Assembly (NCBI GenBank): GCA_001592145.1
Contig: BCWJ01000001.1
Coordinates: 186,001-250,000 of the forward strand
Length of the DNA stretch: 64,000 nucleotides
Direction of reading: 5' to 3'
DNA from: Xylanimicrobium pachnodae JCM 13526 = NBRC 107786
GTDB taxonomy: Bacteria > Actinomycetota > Actinomycetes > Actinomycetales > Cellulomonadaceae
The notes below the pieces were generated by a model, which had not been told where the DNA came from, ran no database searches, and saw only the letters and a list, made by a program, of their open reading frames with translations. Positions 17,170 to 25,247 of the stretch are shown one piece after another. Every line of letters begins with the position of its first letter. Position 1 is the first letter of the stretch. Position numbers and translations under genes: made by a program.

Positions 17170-17705
17170 TCGTCCTCGACAACGTTCCCTCGTTCGCCCT
17201 GGTGCTCGCGGTGGGCGTGCTGTTCGCCACGGGCGTCTACCTGCTGCTCGAGCGGTCCCTGACCCGCGTGCTGCTCGGCTTCGTCCTGGTGGGCAACGGG
17301 GCGAACCTGGCCCTGCTCGTCGCGGGCGGCCGCGCGGGCGCCGCCCCCATCCTGGGGGAGGACCCGCTCGTGCGGCTCTCCGACCCGCTCGCGCAGGCCA
17401 TGGTGCTCACCTCGATCGTCATCACGCTCGCCCTGACGGCGTTCGTGCTCGCGATGGCGTACCGCTCGTGGCAGCTCAGTGGCCACGACGAGGTCCAGGA
17501 CGACGACGAGGACCGCCGCATCGCGCGGCTCGCCATGCGCAACGAGGCCGCGTACGACGACGCCGACACCGCCGAGACGGGCGAGACGCTCGACGAGGAA
17601 GCCGTGGACGTGCACGACGACATCGAGGAGAGCCTGCACGTGGACGTCCCGGAGATCCCGGACACGGGCGACGCCCCCGGCCAGGACGGCGGTGCCGCCC
17701 GATGA
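17166..17705 (+). CDS. mrpC: Mrp-type Na+/H+ antiporter subunit C with acidic tail
   Basis: This NuoK-like subunit has three membrane helices in the first 100 residues: ALVLAVGVLFATGVYLLLER, VLLGFVLVGNGANLALLVA and AMVLTSIVITLALTAFVLAM. The core glutamates of the NuoK fold are partly replaced, as usual for MrpC. Residues 105-179 are an unusual hydrophilic tail with runs such as DDDEDR and DDADTAETGE, facing the cytoplasm by prediction. MrpC is normally about 110-120 residues, so the tail is an extension. GTG start and 4-base overlaps on both sides show tight translational coupling. Confidence 0.9.
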   Translation: MIVLDNVPSFALVLAVGVLFATGVYLLLERSLTRVLLGFVLVGNGANLALLVAGGRAGAAPILGEDPLVRLSDPLAQAMVLTSIVITLALTAFVLAMAYRSWQLSGHDEVQDDDEDRRIARLAMRNEAAYDDADTAETGETLDEEAVDVHDDIEESLHVDVPEIPDTGDAPGQDGGAAR

Positions 17706-19348
17706 CGTGGTCCCACGCCACCCTCCTGCCGCTGCCCGTGCTCGTGCCGCTGTTCGCCGCCGGCCTCACGCTCGCGCTGTACCGTCACCCGCGCGCCCAG
17801 CGGGCCATCTCGGTGGCCGCCCTGGGGATCGTCGTCGCGACGGCGGGCGTGCTCGTGCTCCTGGCGGACCACGGTCCCATGTCCGTCGTCATCGGCGGCT
17901 GGGACGTGCCCGTGGGCATCGCCCTGGTGGCCGACCGGCTCTCCGCGCTCATGCTGCTGATCAGCGCCATCGTGCTGCTGTGCGTGCTGCTGTACTCCAT
18001 GGCGCAGGGCATCGCCGACGGCGGCGACGACGTGCAGGTGGTGGGCGACGGCGACCGCACCACCGAGGTGGACGGCGACGCCGACCTGGCCGAGCGCCGC
18101 GACGTGCTGCCCGTCGCGATCTTCCACCCCACGTTCCTGGTGCTGTCCGCGGGGGTGGCCAACGCGTTCCTCGCCGGGGACCTGTTCAACCTGTACGTGG
18201 GCTTCGAGATCCTGCTCGCGGCGTCCTACGTGCTGCTCACCCTGGGCGGCACGCTCGACCGCATCCGGGCCGGCAGCGTCTACGTCGTCGTCGCGCTGGT
18301 CAGCTCCGTGGTGTTCCTCATGGCCGTGGTGCTCGCGTACTCCGCCACGGGCACCGTGAACCTGGCCCAGCTCGCGGAGCGCCTGCCTGACGTCGACCCC
18401 GCCGTGCGCCTGGGCATCCAGCTCCTGCTGCTGCTCGGGTTCGGCATCAAGGCGGCGATCTTCCCGCTGTCCGCGTGGCTGCCGGACTCCTACCCGACGG
18501 CACCCGCGCCCGTGACCGCCGTGTTCGCCGGGCTGCTCACCAAGGTGGGCGTGTACGCCATCATCCGCACGCAGACGCTGCTGTTCCCCGCCTCCGGAGC
18601 CGGGAACCACCGGGTGGACGACGTGCTCATGGTGCTGGCGCTGCTCACCATGGTGATCGGCATCCTGGGTGCCGTCGCGCAGGACGACATCAAACGTCTG
18701 CTGTCGTTCACGCTGGTGAGTCACATCGGCTTCATGATCTTCGGCGTCGCGCTCGCCGGGTCCGTGTCGACGGCGGCCGCGATCTTCTACGCCATCCACC
18801 ACATCACCGTGCAGACGGCGTTGTTCCTCGTCGTCGGGCTCGTGGAGCGGCGAGGTGGGACGACGTCGCTGGACAAGCTCGGTGGGCTCGCCCGGGTGGC
18901 GCCGGGCCTCGCGCTGCTGTTCTTCGTGCCGGCCATGAACCTGGCGGGGATCCCCCCGCTCAGCGGGTTCCTGGGCAAGGTCGCGCTGCTGCAGGCCGGC
19001 GTCAGCGACGGGTCGGGGCTCGCGTGGGTGCTCGTCGTCGGCTCCGTGCTGACGTCCCTGCTCACCATGTACGCGCTCATCAAGGCGTGGAACAAGGCGT
19101 TCTGGCAGGTGACGCCCCCCGAGATCCTGTCCGGCGAATGGGGCGAGAAGCGCATCCCGGCGGGCATGGTGGCGCCCACCGCGGCCCTCATCGGGGTGGG
19201 CGTGGCGCTCACCCTGCTGGCCGGGCCCATCTTCGGGTACGCACAACGCGCCGCCGACACGCTCACCGACGGGCACAGCTACCAGGAGGCCGTGTGGGGC
19301 ACGTCGGCGCCCGAGGCCGACGCCGTGGCGGAGGCGGTGGCGCCATGA
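17702..19348 (+). CDS. mrpD: Mrp-type Na+/H+ antiporter subunit D
   Basis: The 548-residue protein is a NuoM/N-like antiporter core. Markers are NLYVGFEILLAASYVLLTLG near residue 165, GIKAAIFPLSAWLPDSYPTA near 250 and KRLLSFTLVSHIGFMIFGVA near 330. These hold the conserved membrane Glu and Lys of proton transfer. Residues 102-134 form a charged loop rich in Asp and Gly (for example ADGGDD and DGDRTTEVDGDAD) between early helices, longer than is usual for MrpD. The ATG overlaps the mrpC stop as ATGA. With MrpA it forms the ion-moving part of the complex. Confidence 0.93.
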   Translation: MTWSHATLLPLPVLVPLFAAGLTLALYRHPRAQRAISVAALGIVVATAGVLVLLADHGPMSVVIGGWDVPVGIALVADRLSALMLLISAIVLLCVLLYSMAQGIADGGDDVQVVGDGDRTTEVDGDADLAERRDVLPVAIFHPTFLVLSAGVANAFLAGDLFNLYVGFEILLAASYVLLTLGGTLDRIRAGSVYVVVALVSSVVFLMAVVLAYSATGTVNLAQLAERLPDVDPAVRLGIQLLLLLGFGIKAAIFPLSAWLPDSYPTAPAPVTAVFAGLLTKVGVYAIIRTQTLLFPASGAGNHRVDDVLMVLALLTMVIGILGAVAQDDIKRLLSFTLVSHIGFMIFGVALAGSVSTAAAIFYAIHHITVQTALFLVVGLVERRGGTTSLDKLGGLARVAPGLALLFFVPAMNLAGIPPLSGFLGKVALLQAGVSDGSGLAWVLVVGSVLTSLLTMYALIKAWNKAFWQVTPPEILSGEWGEKRIPAGMVAPTAALIGVGVALTLLAGPIFGYAQRAADTLTDGHSYQEAVWGTSAPEADAVAEAVAP

Positions 19349-19956
19349 CCGGACCCGCCTGGGCCACCGCCACGCAGGGGCCGCCGCGCCGCCGTGCCCG
19401 CCGACTGGCCGAGCAGTGGCCCATGATCCTGGTGCTCGCCCTGATCTGGTGCCTGCTGTGGGGGTCGTTCGCGGCGGGCACCGTCGTGGCCGGGCTGCTG
19501 CTCGGCGCCCTGGTGGTGGCCGTGCTGCCCCTGCCCGCGCTCGGGTTGAACGGGGCGTTCCGGCCGTGGCCGGCGACCGTGCTCGCCGCCCGGTTCCTGT
19601 ACGACATCACCACGGCGTCGTTCCAGGTGGCGTGGACCGCGCTGCGCCCCGGGCCCGTGCCGCGCGGCGGCGTGGTGGCCGTCGAGCTGCGCCCCGCGCC
19701 CGACGTGCTGTTCGTCATGACGGCCGAGCTGTCCTCCCTGATCCCCGGGTCGCTCGTGATCGAGGTCGACGCCCGCGCCGCGGTGCTCTACCTGCACGTG
19801 CTGGACCTGGCCGCCTCGGGTGGGCCGGAGGGGGTGCGCGCGCAGACGCTGCACCTCGAGGAGCGGGTGCTGCGGGCGTTCGCGTCACACGAGGACCTCC
19901 AGCGGGCGGGGCTGCGCCCGGCCGCTGCCGAGGCAGGACCGGGGGAGGGCGCATGA
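19345..19956 (+). CDS. mrpE: Mrp-type Na+/H+ antiporter subunit E
   Basis: The 203-residue protein has two or three membrane helices near the N-terminus (MILVLALIWCLLWGSFAAGT and VVAGLLLGALVVAVLPLPAL) and a soluble MnhE domain with VELRPAPDVLFVMTAELSSL and PGSLVIEVD near residue 125. The C-terminal tail adds about 20 residues after the family core. It starts in an ATGA overlap with mrpD. MrpE is needed for complex assembly in studied bacteria. Confidence 0.9.
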   Translation: MTGPAWATATQGPPRRRARRLAEQWPMILVLALIWCLLWGSFAAGTVVAGLLLGALVVAVLPLPALGLNGAFRPWPATVLAARFLYDITTASFQVAWTALRPGPVPRGGVVAVELRPAPDVLFVMTAELSSLIPGSLVIEVDARAAVLYLHVLDLAASGGPEGVRAQTLHLEERVLRAFASHEDLQRAGLRPAAAEAGPGEGA

Positions 19957-20378
19957 GCGTCATGGGGATCGCCGCCACCGTCGCGACCGTGCTGATCGCC
20001 GCCGCCGCCGTGCTCGCCATCGTGCGGCTCGAACGGGGGCCGTCCATGCTGGACCGCACCATCGCGTTCGACGTGCTCACCTCCACCATCGTGGGGGCCG
20101 TCGCCGTCGAGGCCGCCTGGTCGCGGCGTACCGAGTCGATCCCGATCCTGGTGGTGCTCTCCCTGGTGGGCTTCATCGGCTCGGTGGCCATCGCACGGTT
20201 CGCCGCCGTCGAACCCGAGAGCGAACGGCGCATCCGCACCCGCGAGGAGGTCGCGGCCGAGAACGCGGCCGAGATCGCGGCGCTCGAAGCCGAGCTCGAA
20301 GCGCAGCGCCGGGCCCGCCGCCGCGGCTCCGTCCCGCCCCGGCCCGACGACGCAGACGGCGAAGGGGGCGCGGTATGA
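19953..20378 (+). CDS. mrpF: Mrp-type Na+/H+ antiporter subunit F
   Basis: The 141-residue protein has three short helices with RLERGPSMLDRTIAFDVLTS near residue 26, the MnhF signature including a membrane Asp. After IARFAAVEP comes a charged helical tail of about 60 residues (EEVAAENAAEIAALEAELEA) that could form a coiled coil; MrpF is usually about 90 residues, so this is an extension. ATGA overlap with mrpE. Confidence 0.9.
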   Translation: MSVMGIAATVATVLIAAAAVLAIVRLERGPSMLDRTIAFDVLTSTIVGAVAVEAAWSRRTESIPILVVLSLVGFIGSVAIARFAAVEPESERRIRTREEVAAENAAEIAALEAELEAQRRARRRGSVPPRPDDADGEGGAV

Positions 20379-20734
20379 ACCTCGACGATCCCGATATCTG
20401 GGTGGCCGTGGCCGACGTCGCGGCCGCCGTGTTCCTGCTGCTGGGCGCGTTCCTCACGTTCTCCGCCGGCGTGGGCGTGGTGCGCTTCCCCAACCTGCTG
20501 GCCCGCATGCACGCCGTGACCAAGCCTCAGGTGCTGGGCCTCATCCTCATGCTGGTGGGCGTCGCCCTGCGGCTGCGGAGCTGGCCGGCCGTCACCATGC
20601 TGGCGCTCGTGGTCGTGTTCCAGCTCCTGACCAGCCCCGTGGCCGCGCACATGGTGGGTCGCGCCGGGCTGCGCACCCGCAAGGTCAGCCCCGACGAGCT
20701 CGAGGTGGACGACTACACGGACAAGGCCGACTGA
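20375..20734 (+). CDS. mrpG: Mrp-type Na+/H+ antiporter subunit G
   Basis: The 119-residue protein has three membrane helices and the MnhG signature GVGVVRFPNLLARMHAVTKP near residue 32. It closes the operon with the same ATGA overlap. A short hairpin at 20736-20752 follows the stop. All seven subunits are therefore present, with A and B fused. Confidence 0.92.
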   Translation: MNLDDPDIWVAVADVAAAVFLLLGAFLTFSAGVGVVRFPNLLARMHAVTKPQVLGLILMLVGVALRLRSWPAVTMLALVVVFQLLTSPVAAHMVGRAGLRTRKVSPDELEVDDYTDKAD

Positions 20735-20735
20735 C

Positions 20736-20752
20736 GCCCGGATCCACCGGGC
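20736..20752. terminator. Short hairpin between convergent mrpG and the HEPN gene
   Basis: GCCCGG (20736-20741) and CCGGGC (20747-20752) enclose ATCCA. The stem is short and only a weak T-rich stretch follows, so termination is a guess from position. Confidence 0.35.
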
Positions 20753-20758
20753 TGAGTT

Positions 20759-21151
20759 CTATGCCCGTTCGGCCGCCGTCAGCAATGCAGCCATGGCGCG
20801 GCCGGCGCGCACTGCCCGCTCCGAGGTGATCGGCTCGTGCCCGTACCCGGCCTGGGTCTTGATTCCCAGCAGCACGTCAAGGTGTTTTGCCAGGTCCCGG
20901 TCCACCTGCCGCAGCAGAGTGACGGCCTCGGTATGGCTCTCACCGCGAGAGCGCACACCGAGTGTGGCGGCGCACACGACGTCGGCGGACGCGATCCCGG
21001 AGTGGATGCACATGGTTGCGTAGGCATCGAGCACGTCGCCCAGGTCGTCGGCCAGTGCAAGAACGGTGTCCGCGGCCTCAGCGAACTGCCGCGCCTTGGC
21101 CAGCCGCCCCCGTCGTGCACGGTCGTCGGTGGGAACAGTGCGGGGGCTCAT
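20759..21151 (-). CDS. HEPN-domain protein, putative toxin of a HEPN/MNT pair
   Basis: The 130-residue all-helical protein has an RX5H motif (Arg67 to His73 in GVRSRGESH), within the RX4-6H pattern of HEPN ribonucleases, and the family's C-terminal LLGIKTQAGYGHEP segment. It begins inside the last four bases of the nucleotidyltransferase gene, so both are made together. HEPN toxins of this kind cut RNA and are silenced by a partner MNT enzyme, in some cases by AMP transfer. GC content and codon use are less extreme than in the neighbouring mrp genes, which hints at transfer. Confidence 0.72.
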   Translation of the reverse strand: MSPRTVPTDDRARRGRLAKARQFAEAADTVLALADDLGDVLDAYATMCIHSGIASADVVCAATLGVRSRGESHTEAVTLLRQVDRDLAKHLDVLLGIKTQAGYGHEPITSERAVRAGRAMAALLTAAERA

Positions 21152-21795
21152 GCGTGGCTCCCGCGGGCTGCTGCAATGCGCCGGGACAGCCAGGTCGGCG
21201 ACCCGATCACGGTGATGGCGTCACGGACGATCTCGGCCAGGACGGGCTCGACCGTGCCCACGTCCGTCGGGGCAGCCCCGGTGTCGATATCGGCGCGTGT
21301 CAGGACCAGCGGGCGCACGTCGTTGCCGGTCCACCGGCTGGCACCGATTGCCAGGTCGCTCACCTGTTCGTCCCAGTCGGCGCCGGGACTGTCGGGGCGA
21401 ACGAGGAACAGGTCGATGTCGGAATCGGAACGCATCTCACCCCGTGCGGCAGACCCGAACACGGCCGCATACGTGGGGGGCGGGCTCCACCGCTGCATGG
21501 CCTGGGAGAGGCGATCGAGCAAGGTGTCCCGTTGCCGGGCCAGGGCGATGATCGGTTCAGCAGCAAGGTGGTCCCGGTTGAGTCGATACAGGTAGGCGTT
21601 GCCTGCCCGTTCGATGTCCACGGTGCCTTCGGTCGCCAGCCGGTTGAGTGCTTTGCGGATGCCGTCCGTAGAGGCGTCGACGACCAGCCGAGCAATCTGC
21701 CCGGCCGTGAACGCCGTCTCGGTGCGAGCGAGCACGGCGAGGACCGTGCCGTCGAGCGTGGGCGTGACCACGGCCAGAGGCTGCTGCAACTTCAT
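21148..21795 (-). CDS. Winged-helix plus MNT nucleotidyltransferase, putative antitoxin
   Basis: The 215-residue protein has an N-terminal winged HTH (FTAGQIARLVVDASTDGIRK, residues 29-48) with a basic wing, then a minimal nucleotidyltransferase domain. The catalytic pattern GS-x10-DxD is complete: Gly114-Ser115 to Asp126-Ile-Asp128. It lies upstream of and overlaps the HEPN gene by four bases, the layout of MNT/HEPN toxin-antitoxin systems. The HTH may let it bind the inverted repeat over its own start. TAAGAT stands six bases before the ATG, so the transcript is probably leaderless. Confidence 0.75.
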   Translation of the reverse strand: MKLQQPLAVVTPTLDGTVLAVLARTETAFTAGQIARLVVDASTDGIRKALNRLATEGTVDIERAGNAYLYRLNRDHLAAEPIIALARQRDTLLDRLSQAMQRWSPPPTYAAVFGSAARGEMRSDSDIDLFLVRPDSPGADWDEQVSDLAIGASRWTGNDVRPLVLTRADIDTGAAPTDVGTVEPVLAEIVRDAITVIGSPTWLSRRIAAARGSHA

Positions 21796-21838
21796 ATGTC
21801 TATCTTAGTCGGCGTTCGTCGAACAAAGTAGACGTATG
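21793..21838. promoter_or_regulatory. Inverted repeats over the MNT/HEPN promoter
   Basis: CATATGTCTA (21793-21802) and TAGACGTATG (21829-21838) match as an inverted repeat at 9 of 10 positions. Between them lies a perfect odd palindrome GTTCG-T-CGAAC (21814-21824). The -10 TAAGAT (21807-21802, minus strand) overlaps the left arm. This AT-rich stretch is a good candidate operator for autoregulation. Confidence 0.5.
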
Positions 21839-21841
21839 CGC

Positions 21842-22420
21842 CTAGAAGATCGTGGCGAGCCCGCGCTCGCGGGCCAGCAGCGACTCCTTGATGGGCAGGC
21901 CGTAGCGGAAGCCGCCCATGGTGCCGTCGGTGCGCAGCACGCGGTGGCACGGGACGAACAGGGCGGCCGCGTTGAACGCGCACGCCCCTGCCGCGGCGCG
22001 CACGGCCGCCGGTCGCCCGGCCCGCTGCGCGTACTGCGTGTACGTGACCACCTCGCCCGGCCCGACGCCGCGCAGCACGTCCCAGGCGTGCTCACGGAAC
22101 GCGCCCGAGCGCTGGGCCACGGGCACGGCGTCCAGCGCGGCGAGGTTGCCGTCGTAGTAGTCGGTGAGGGCGGCCACGGCGCCGGCGAGCACCCGGCGCT
22201 CGCCGCCCGTGATGTCGGCGGCGCCGTCGTCGGCGGGCACCACCCGGTCCGGGCGCAGCGAGGGGTGGACGAGCGCCACGAGGGCGTCCACGTCGTCGGT
22301 CCAGCCGGAGGCGAGCACGGCGGCGTCGCCCTGGGGCGTCGTGCCGACGACGACGGTGAACGGCCCGTCCGGGGTGACTGTGGTGGTGTGGACGGCGGTG
22401 CGGCGGGTGGCGGTGCTCAT
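21842..22420 (-). CDS. ogt: Methylated-DNA-[protein]-cysteine S-methyltransferase
   Basis: The 192-residue protein has the active-site motif [12 protein letters not shown] with the acceptor Cys at residue 158, and the DNA-binding HTH with [20 protein letters not shown] upstream of it. It removes alkyl groups from O6 of guanine (and O4 of thymine) by suicidal transfer to its cysteine. The start overlaps the stop of the Ada/AlkA gene by four bases, so the two repair genes are one unit. The length and C-terminal [17 protein letters not shown] match Ogt/AdaB. Confidence 0.92.
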   Translation of the reverse strand: MSTATRRTAVHTTTVTPDGPFTVVVGTTPQGDAAVLASGWTDDVDALVALVHPSLRPDRVVPADDGAADITGGERRVLAGAVAALTDYYDGNLAALDAVPVAQRSGAFREHAWDVLRGVGPGEVVTYTQYAQRAGRPAAVRAAAGACAFNAAALFVPCHRVLRTDGTMGGFRYGLPIKESLLARERGLATIF

Positions 22421-24075
22421 GGCTTCTCCGTGCGAGTCGTGCTGGGGCGGATCGTGGACGACGGGCGGATCGTGGGTGCGGTGGGCGCAGCGCCCCACAG
22501 GTGCATCGCGGCGTAGGAGCGCCAGGGCGCCCAGGTCGCGGCGCGGTCGGCGAGGACGCGGTGACGCCGGCCGGGGGACAGCGTGTCGGTCGTGGGCAGG
22601 AGGCCCGCCGCGCGTGCGCCGGCGATCAGGGCGACGTCGCCGTCGAGCCACGCGTCCGGGTCGCCCAGCACGCGCAGGGCCACGTACGCGGCCGTCCACG
22701 TGCCGACGCCGGGCAGCGCCGTCAGGTCGGCGCGCAGCACGTCGGGGTCGGCGCCCACGTCGACGGTCAGGTCGCCGTCCGCGAGCGCCCGCATGGCGCC
22801 GACGACGGCGGCCACGGTGCGGGCGGGCAGGCGCAGGGGGCGGTGCGGGTCGGCGGCCTCGGGGGTGCCGGGAACCGTGACGGGGACGCCGTCGGCGATG
22901 GCCCGGGCCGTGGGGAACAGTGTGGTGAGCCCGGGGAACGACGACGGGTACGGGGTGCCGAGCACGGCCGCGAGCCGGGTCAGGTGGGTGCGCGCGGCGG
23001 CCACGGAGATCTGCTGGCCCACGATGGCGCGGGCGACGAGCTCGTGCGGGTCCACGGCGCCGGGCACGCGGATGCCGGGGGTGGCGGCCACCAGCGGGGC
23101 GAGGTCGGCGTCGTCGGCCAGGGCGGTGTCCACGGCGACGGGGTCGGCGTCGAGGTCGAGCAGGCGGCGCACGCGCGCGACGGCGGTGGCGACGTCCGCG
23201 AGCGAGGTGAGCTCGACGCGGGCCGTGATGTTCCACGTGGAACCGGCCGGGGTGGCAGCCACCTCGACGGCGCCCGGCCCGTGCGGCAGCGTGAGGGTCC
23301 GCGCGTAGCGCAGCGTCCCGTCGTCGTCGGCCGACGCCGTCTCGACGCCGGGGACGGCGCGGACGGCGAGGAACGCGAAGACGCCGGGCGCGTCGAACGG
23401 CGCGCGCACGGGCAGCCGCAGCTCGAGCCGCAACGGATCGCCGCTGGTTGAGCCGCCCCCGGTGGTTGAGCCTGTCGAAACCACGCCTGGTCTGCGCCCC
23501 GCCCCGGCGCGCAGCTCGCCCGGCGCGACGGCGAACACGTCCCGCACGGTGTCGTTGAACTGGCGGATGGACCCGAACCCGGCGGCGAAGGCGACGTCGG
23601 CGAGCGGCAGCGACGTGCCGACCAGCAGGGCGCGGGCCGTCTGCGCGCGCTGGGCGCGGGCGAGCGCGAGGGGGCCGGCGCCGAGCTCGGCGACGAGGAG
23701 GCGCTGCACGTGCCGCGGCGTGTATCCGAGCCGGGCGGCGAGCCCCGGCACGCCCTCGCGGTCCACGACGCCGTCCGCGAGCAGCCGCATGGCGCGCCCG
23801 GCCAGGTCGCGGCGCAGGTTCCAGGCGGGGGTGCCGGGCGCGGCTTCGGGCAGGCAGCGTTTGCAGGCGCGGTACCCGGCCTCGTGCGCGGCGGCGGACG
23901 TGAGGTAGAACGTGACGTTCTCGGGGCGCGGCGTGCGGGCGGGGCACGAGGGGCGGCAGTAGATGCGGGTGGTGCGCACGGCCATGAAGAACTGGCCGTC
24001 GAACCGGGCGTCACGCGCGGTGATGGCGCGGTAGCGCTCGTCGAACGCTGGTTGAGCCTGTGCAGTCCCGGTCAT
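22417..24075 (-). CDS. Ada-like regulator fused to AlkA DNA glycosylase
   Basis: The 552-residue protein joins three parts. Residues 25-80 are the Ada zinc domain with Cys40, Cys44, Cys71 and Cys74, which in Ada senses methyl phosphotriesters. Residues 90-185 are an AraC-type HTH ([40 protein letters not shown]). Residues 215-525 are an AlkA domain with the helix-hairpin-helix [20 protein letters not shown] followed by the catalytic Asp region AWLDGDV. The linker at residues 198-212 derives from a palindromic repeat. It senses alkylation and removes 3-alkyladenine. CACGAT lies six bases before the ATG. Confidence 0.9.
   Translation of the reverse strand: MTGTAQAQPAFDERYRAITARDARFDGQFFMAVRTTRIYCRPSCPARTPRPENVTFYLTSAAAHEAGYRACKRCLPEAAPGTPAWNLRRDLAGRAMRLLADGVVDREGVPGLAARLGYTPRHVQRLLVAELGAGPLALARAQRAQTARALLVGTSLPLADVAFAAGFGSIRQFNDTVRDVFAVAPGELRAGAGRRPGVVSTGSTTGGGSTSGDPLRLELRLPVRAPFDAPGVFAFLAVRAVPGVETASADDDGTLRYARTLTLPHGPGAVEVAATPAGSTWNITARVELTSLADVATAVARVRRLLDLDADPVAVDTALADDADLAPLVAATPGIRVPGAVDPHELVARAIVGQQISVAAARTHLTRLAAVLGTPYPSSFPGLTTLFPTARAIADGVPVTVPGTPEAADPHRPLRLPARTVAAVVGAMRALADGDLTVDVGADPDVLRADLTALPGVGTWTAAYVALRVLGDPDAWLDGDVALIAGARAAGLLPTTDTLSPGRRHRVLADRAATWAPWRSYAAMHLWGAAPTAPTIRPSSTIRPSTTRTEKP
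23443..23483. repeat. TGGTTGAGCC palindromic repeat, two copies inside the Ada/AlkA gene
   Basis: A partial copy (GCTGGTTGAGCC, 23443-23454) is followed by a full copy TGGTTGAGCCTGTCGAAACC A at 23463-23483. The full copy has TGGTT/AACCA ends. On the coding strand it gives the Ser/Thr/Gly-rich linker [16 protein letters not shown] further partial copy (CTGGTTGAGCCTGT, 24048-24061) overlaps the first codons of the same gene. Confidence 0.75.
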
Positions 24076-24313
24076 GTGAGCATCGTGCCCTGCCCGACGC
24101 CGCCGCGGCTAGCGGAATTCGGACATGGTGATCGAGTGCGCCGACCGAGCACTCACATCCCGCGCGGCCGTCTCAGATGGGCGCGGGCTCATGACCGGCG
24201 CGCGTGATGAGACGGTCTCTGGCCGTCGGCAGCGGCAGTCTGCGCCGACCTCCGGCCGGGTGTGTTCGGTCCTGTGATCCTTGTACCCCAATCTCGGCTA
24301 CGAGGAGGAAGCA
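24076..24313. other. Intergenic region before the secreted-peptide operon
   Basis: These 238 bases hold the Ada/AlkA promoter (CACGAT, 24087-24082 minus strand) and must hold the promoter of the operon starting at 24314. I see no convincing -35/-10 pair for the latter and no gene. The DNA is less GC-rich than the flanking repair genes. Confidence 0.4.
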
Positions 24314-24637
24314 ATGAGGATTGGTCTTCGGCACGCGCTCGTAGCGACGGGCGCGGTCTTGGCAATGGCCCTTGGCCCGGTGGTCGCGGCTGCCCCGGCA
24401 ACGGCTGCGTCGTCGTCTGGCTTCAGGCAGTGTGAAGCGAACCGGACGGTTGGCGCTCGCGGCAACTTCAGGGCGGGTAGCTTTCAAATGAGGCTCACCG
24501 CGATCAACACCTCACGGAGCATCGCGCCGCATGTCGGCGGGACGCACACCCACTATCACCGGCCCTTCGTCAGTGGCGGCACCTGGCGTGTCGAAGGCCA
24601 GACCGTGCAGTGGGGACAGGGAACGTGCGGTCCCTGA
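24314..24637 (+). CDS. Small secreted His-rich peptide precursor
   Basis: The 107-residue product starts at ATG 24314 behind a strong GAGGAGGAA (24302-24310). It has a clear Sec signal peptide: basic MRIGLRH, a hydrophobic core (ALVATGAVLAMALGPVVAAA) and cleavage after ATA near residue 35. The mature part of about 70 residues has two Cys (FRQCE and GTCGP) that could pair, a His cluster HVGGTHTHYHRPF and the tail GGTWRVEGQTVQWGQGTCGP. I do not recognise the family. It is the first gene of an operon with lipoproteins and an ABC exporter and overlaps the next gene, so it may be exported cargo or an extracellular ligand-binding peptide. Confidence 0.7.
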   Translation: MRIGLRHALVATGAVLAMALGPVVAAAPATAASSSGFRQCEANRTVGARGNFRAGSFQMRLTAINTSRSIAPHVGGTHTHYHRPFVSGGTWRVEGQTVQWGQGTCGP

Positions 24638-25236
24638 GGGGGCGTCGTGGTCGTCGACGCGGCGTCGTGGTCGTCGCGGCGGGCGTCGTGGCGGCGCTGC
24701 TCGGGGGGTGCGGCCGTGGTGGCGCGGCTGATCCGCAGGATGAGCACTGGGTGGAGCCCGGGTGGATGGCACAGTTCCGGCAGGACATGGAGTCGTTCCA
24801 GCTTGAACTCGTCGCGTGCTACGACGAGCACGGCGTCACCGTCACGCCGTCGCCGAGTGGTGGTGTGGACCTGCCAGTGGTGACGAACCCTGCTCCGCCC
24901 GGACTCGAGGAGCTCATCGACACGGCAATTGCGGCGTGCATGGAGCGTGTCGGGGTGTTCGGTTGGATGGCGCTGCCGCTTGACGAGGATGCTCACCAGC
25001 GGATGTTGGACTCGAGATCTTGTCTGATTGCACACGGTCACGAGGTTCCCCAGGCGCCACCCTTCGAAGTGTGGGTCGAAGGCCTCGGCGAGTGGAACCC
25101 GCATGGCATGGTTTATGACGCCCGTCCGTTCTCGGAGGCGGGCCCGCGGTGGACCGCCTCGCAATGGGCGCACCTGAACCAGATGTGCCCACAGCCGGGA
25201 CCGATGGTCTTCGGCGTGGCCGGGCTCTCCGACTAG
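24625..25236 (+). CDS. Lipoprotein with C-x4-G motifs
   Basis: The protein has about 203 residues from GTG 24625 (GGGACAGGGA upstream). A basic stretch RGRRGRRRG precedes a hydrophobic helix and the lipobox LLGGC, with lipidated Cys29. The mature part repeats a C-x4-G pattern three times: CYDEHG at 65, CMERVG at 105 and CLIAHG at 133. The lipoprotein at 32962 shows the same pattern (CMAEQG, CMAEAG) at the same operon position, so they look like one family. The function is unknown. A GTG at 24610 is an alternative start. It overlaps the peptide gene by 13 bases. Confidence 0.68.
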   Translation: MRSLRGRRGRRRGVVVVAAGVVAALLGGCGRGGAADPQDEHWVEPGWMAQFRQDMESFQLELVACYDEHGVTVTPSPSGGVDLPVVTNPAPPGLEELIDTAIAACMERVGVFGWMALPLDEDAHQRMLDSRSCLIAHGHEVPQAPPFEVWVEGLGEWNPHGMVYDARPFSEAGPRWTASQWAHLNQMCPQPGPMVFGVAGLSD

Positions 25237-25247
25237 GGGTGGCCTTC

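Noticed and set aside
21814-21824. GTTCGTCGAAC as a LexA/SOS box
   Set aside because: The actinobacterial SOS box has TCGAAC, four bases, GTTCGA. Here the half-sites are in the opposite order with one base between.
24314-24637. Small secreted peptide as a lactococcin 972-type bacteriocin
   Set aside because: Only a GGTW and the ABC neighbours recall that family. The other conserved aromatic and His positions are missing and the downstream proteins differ.
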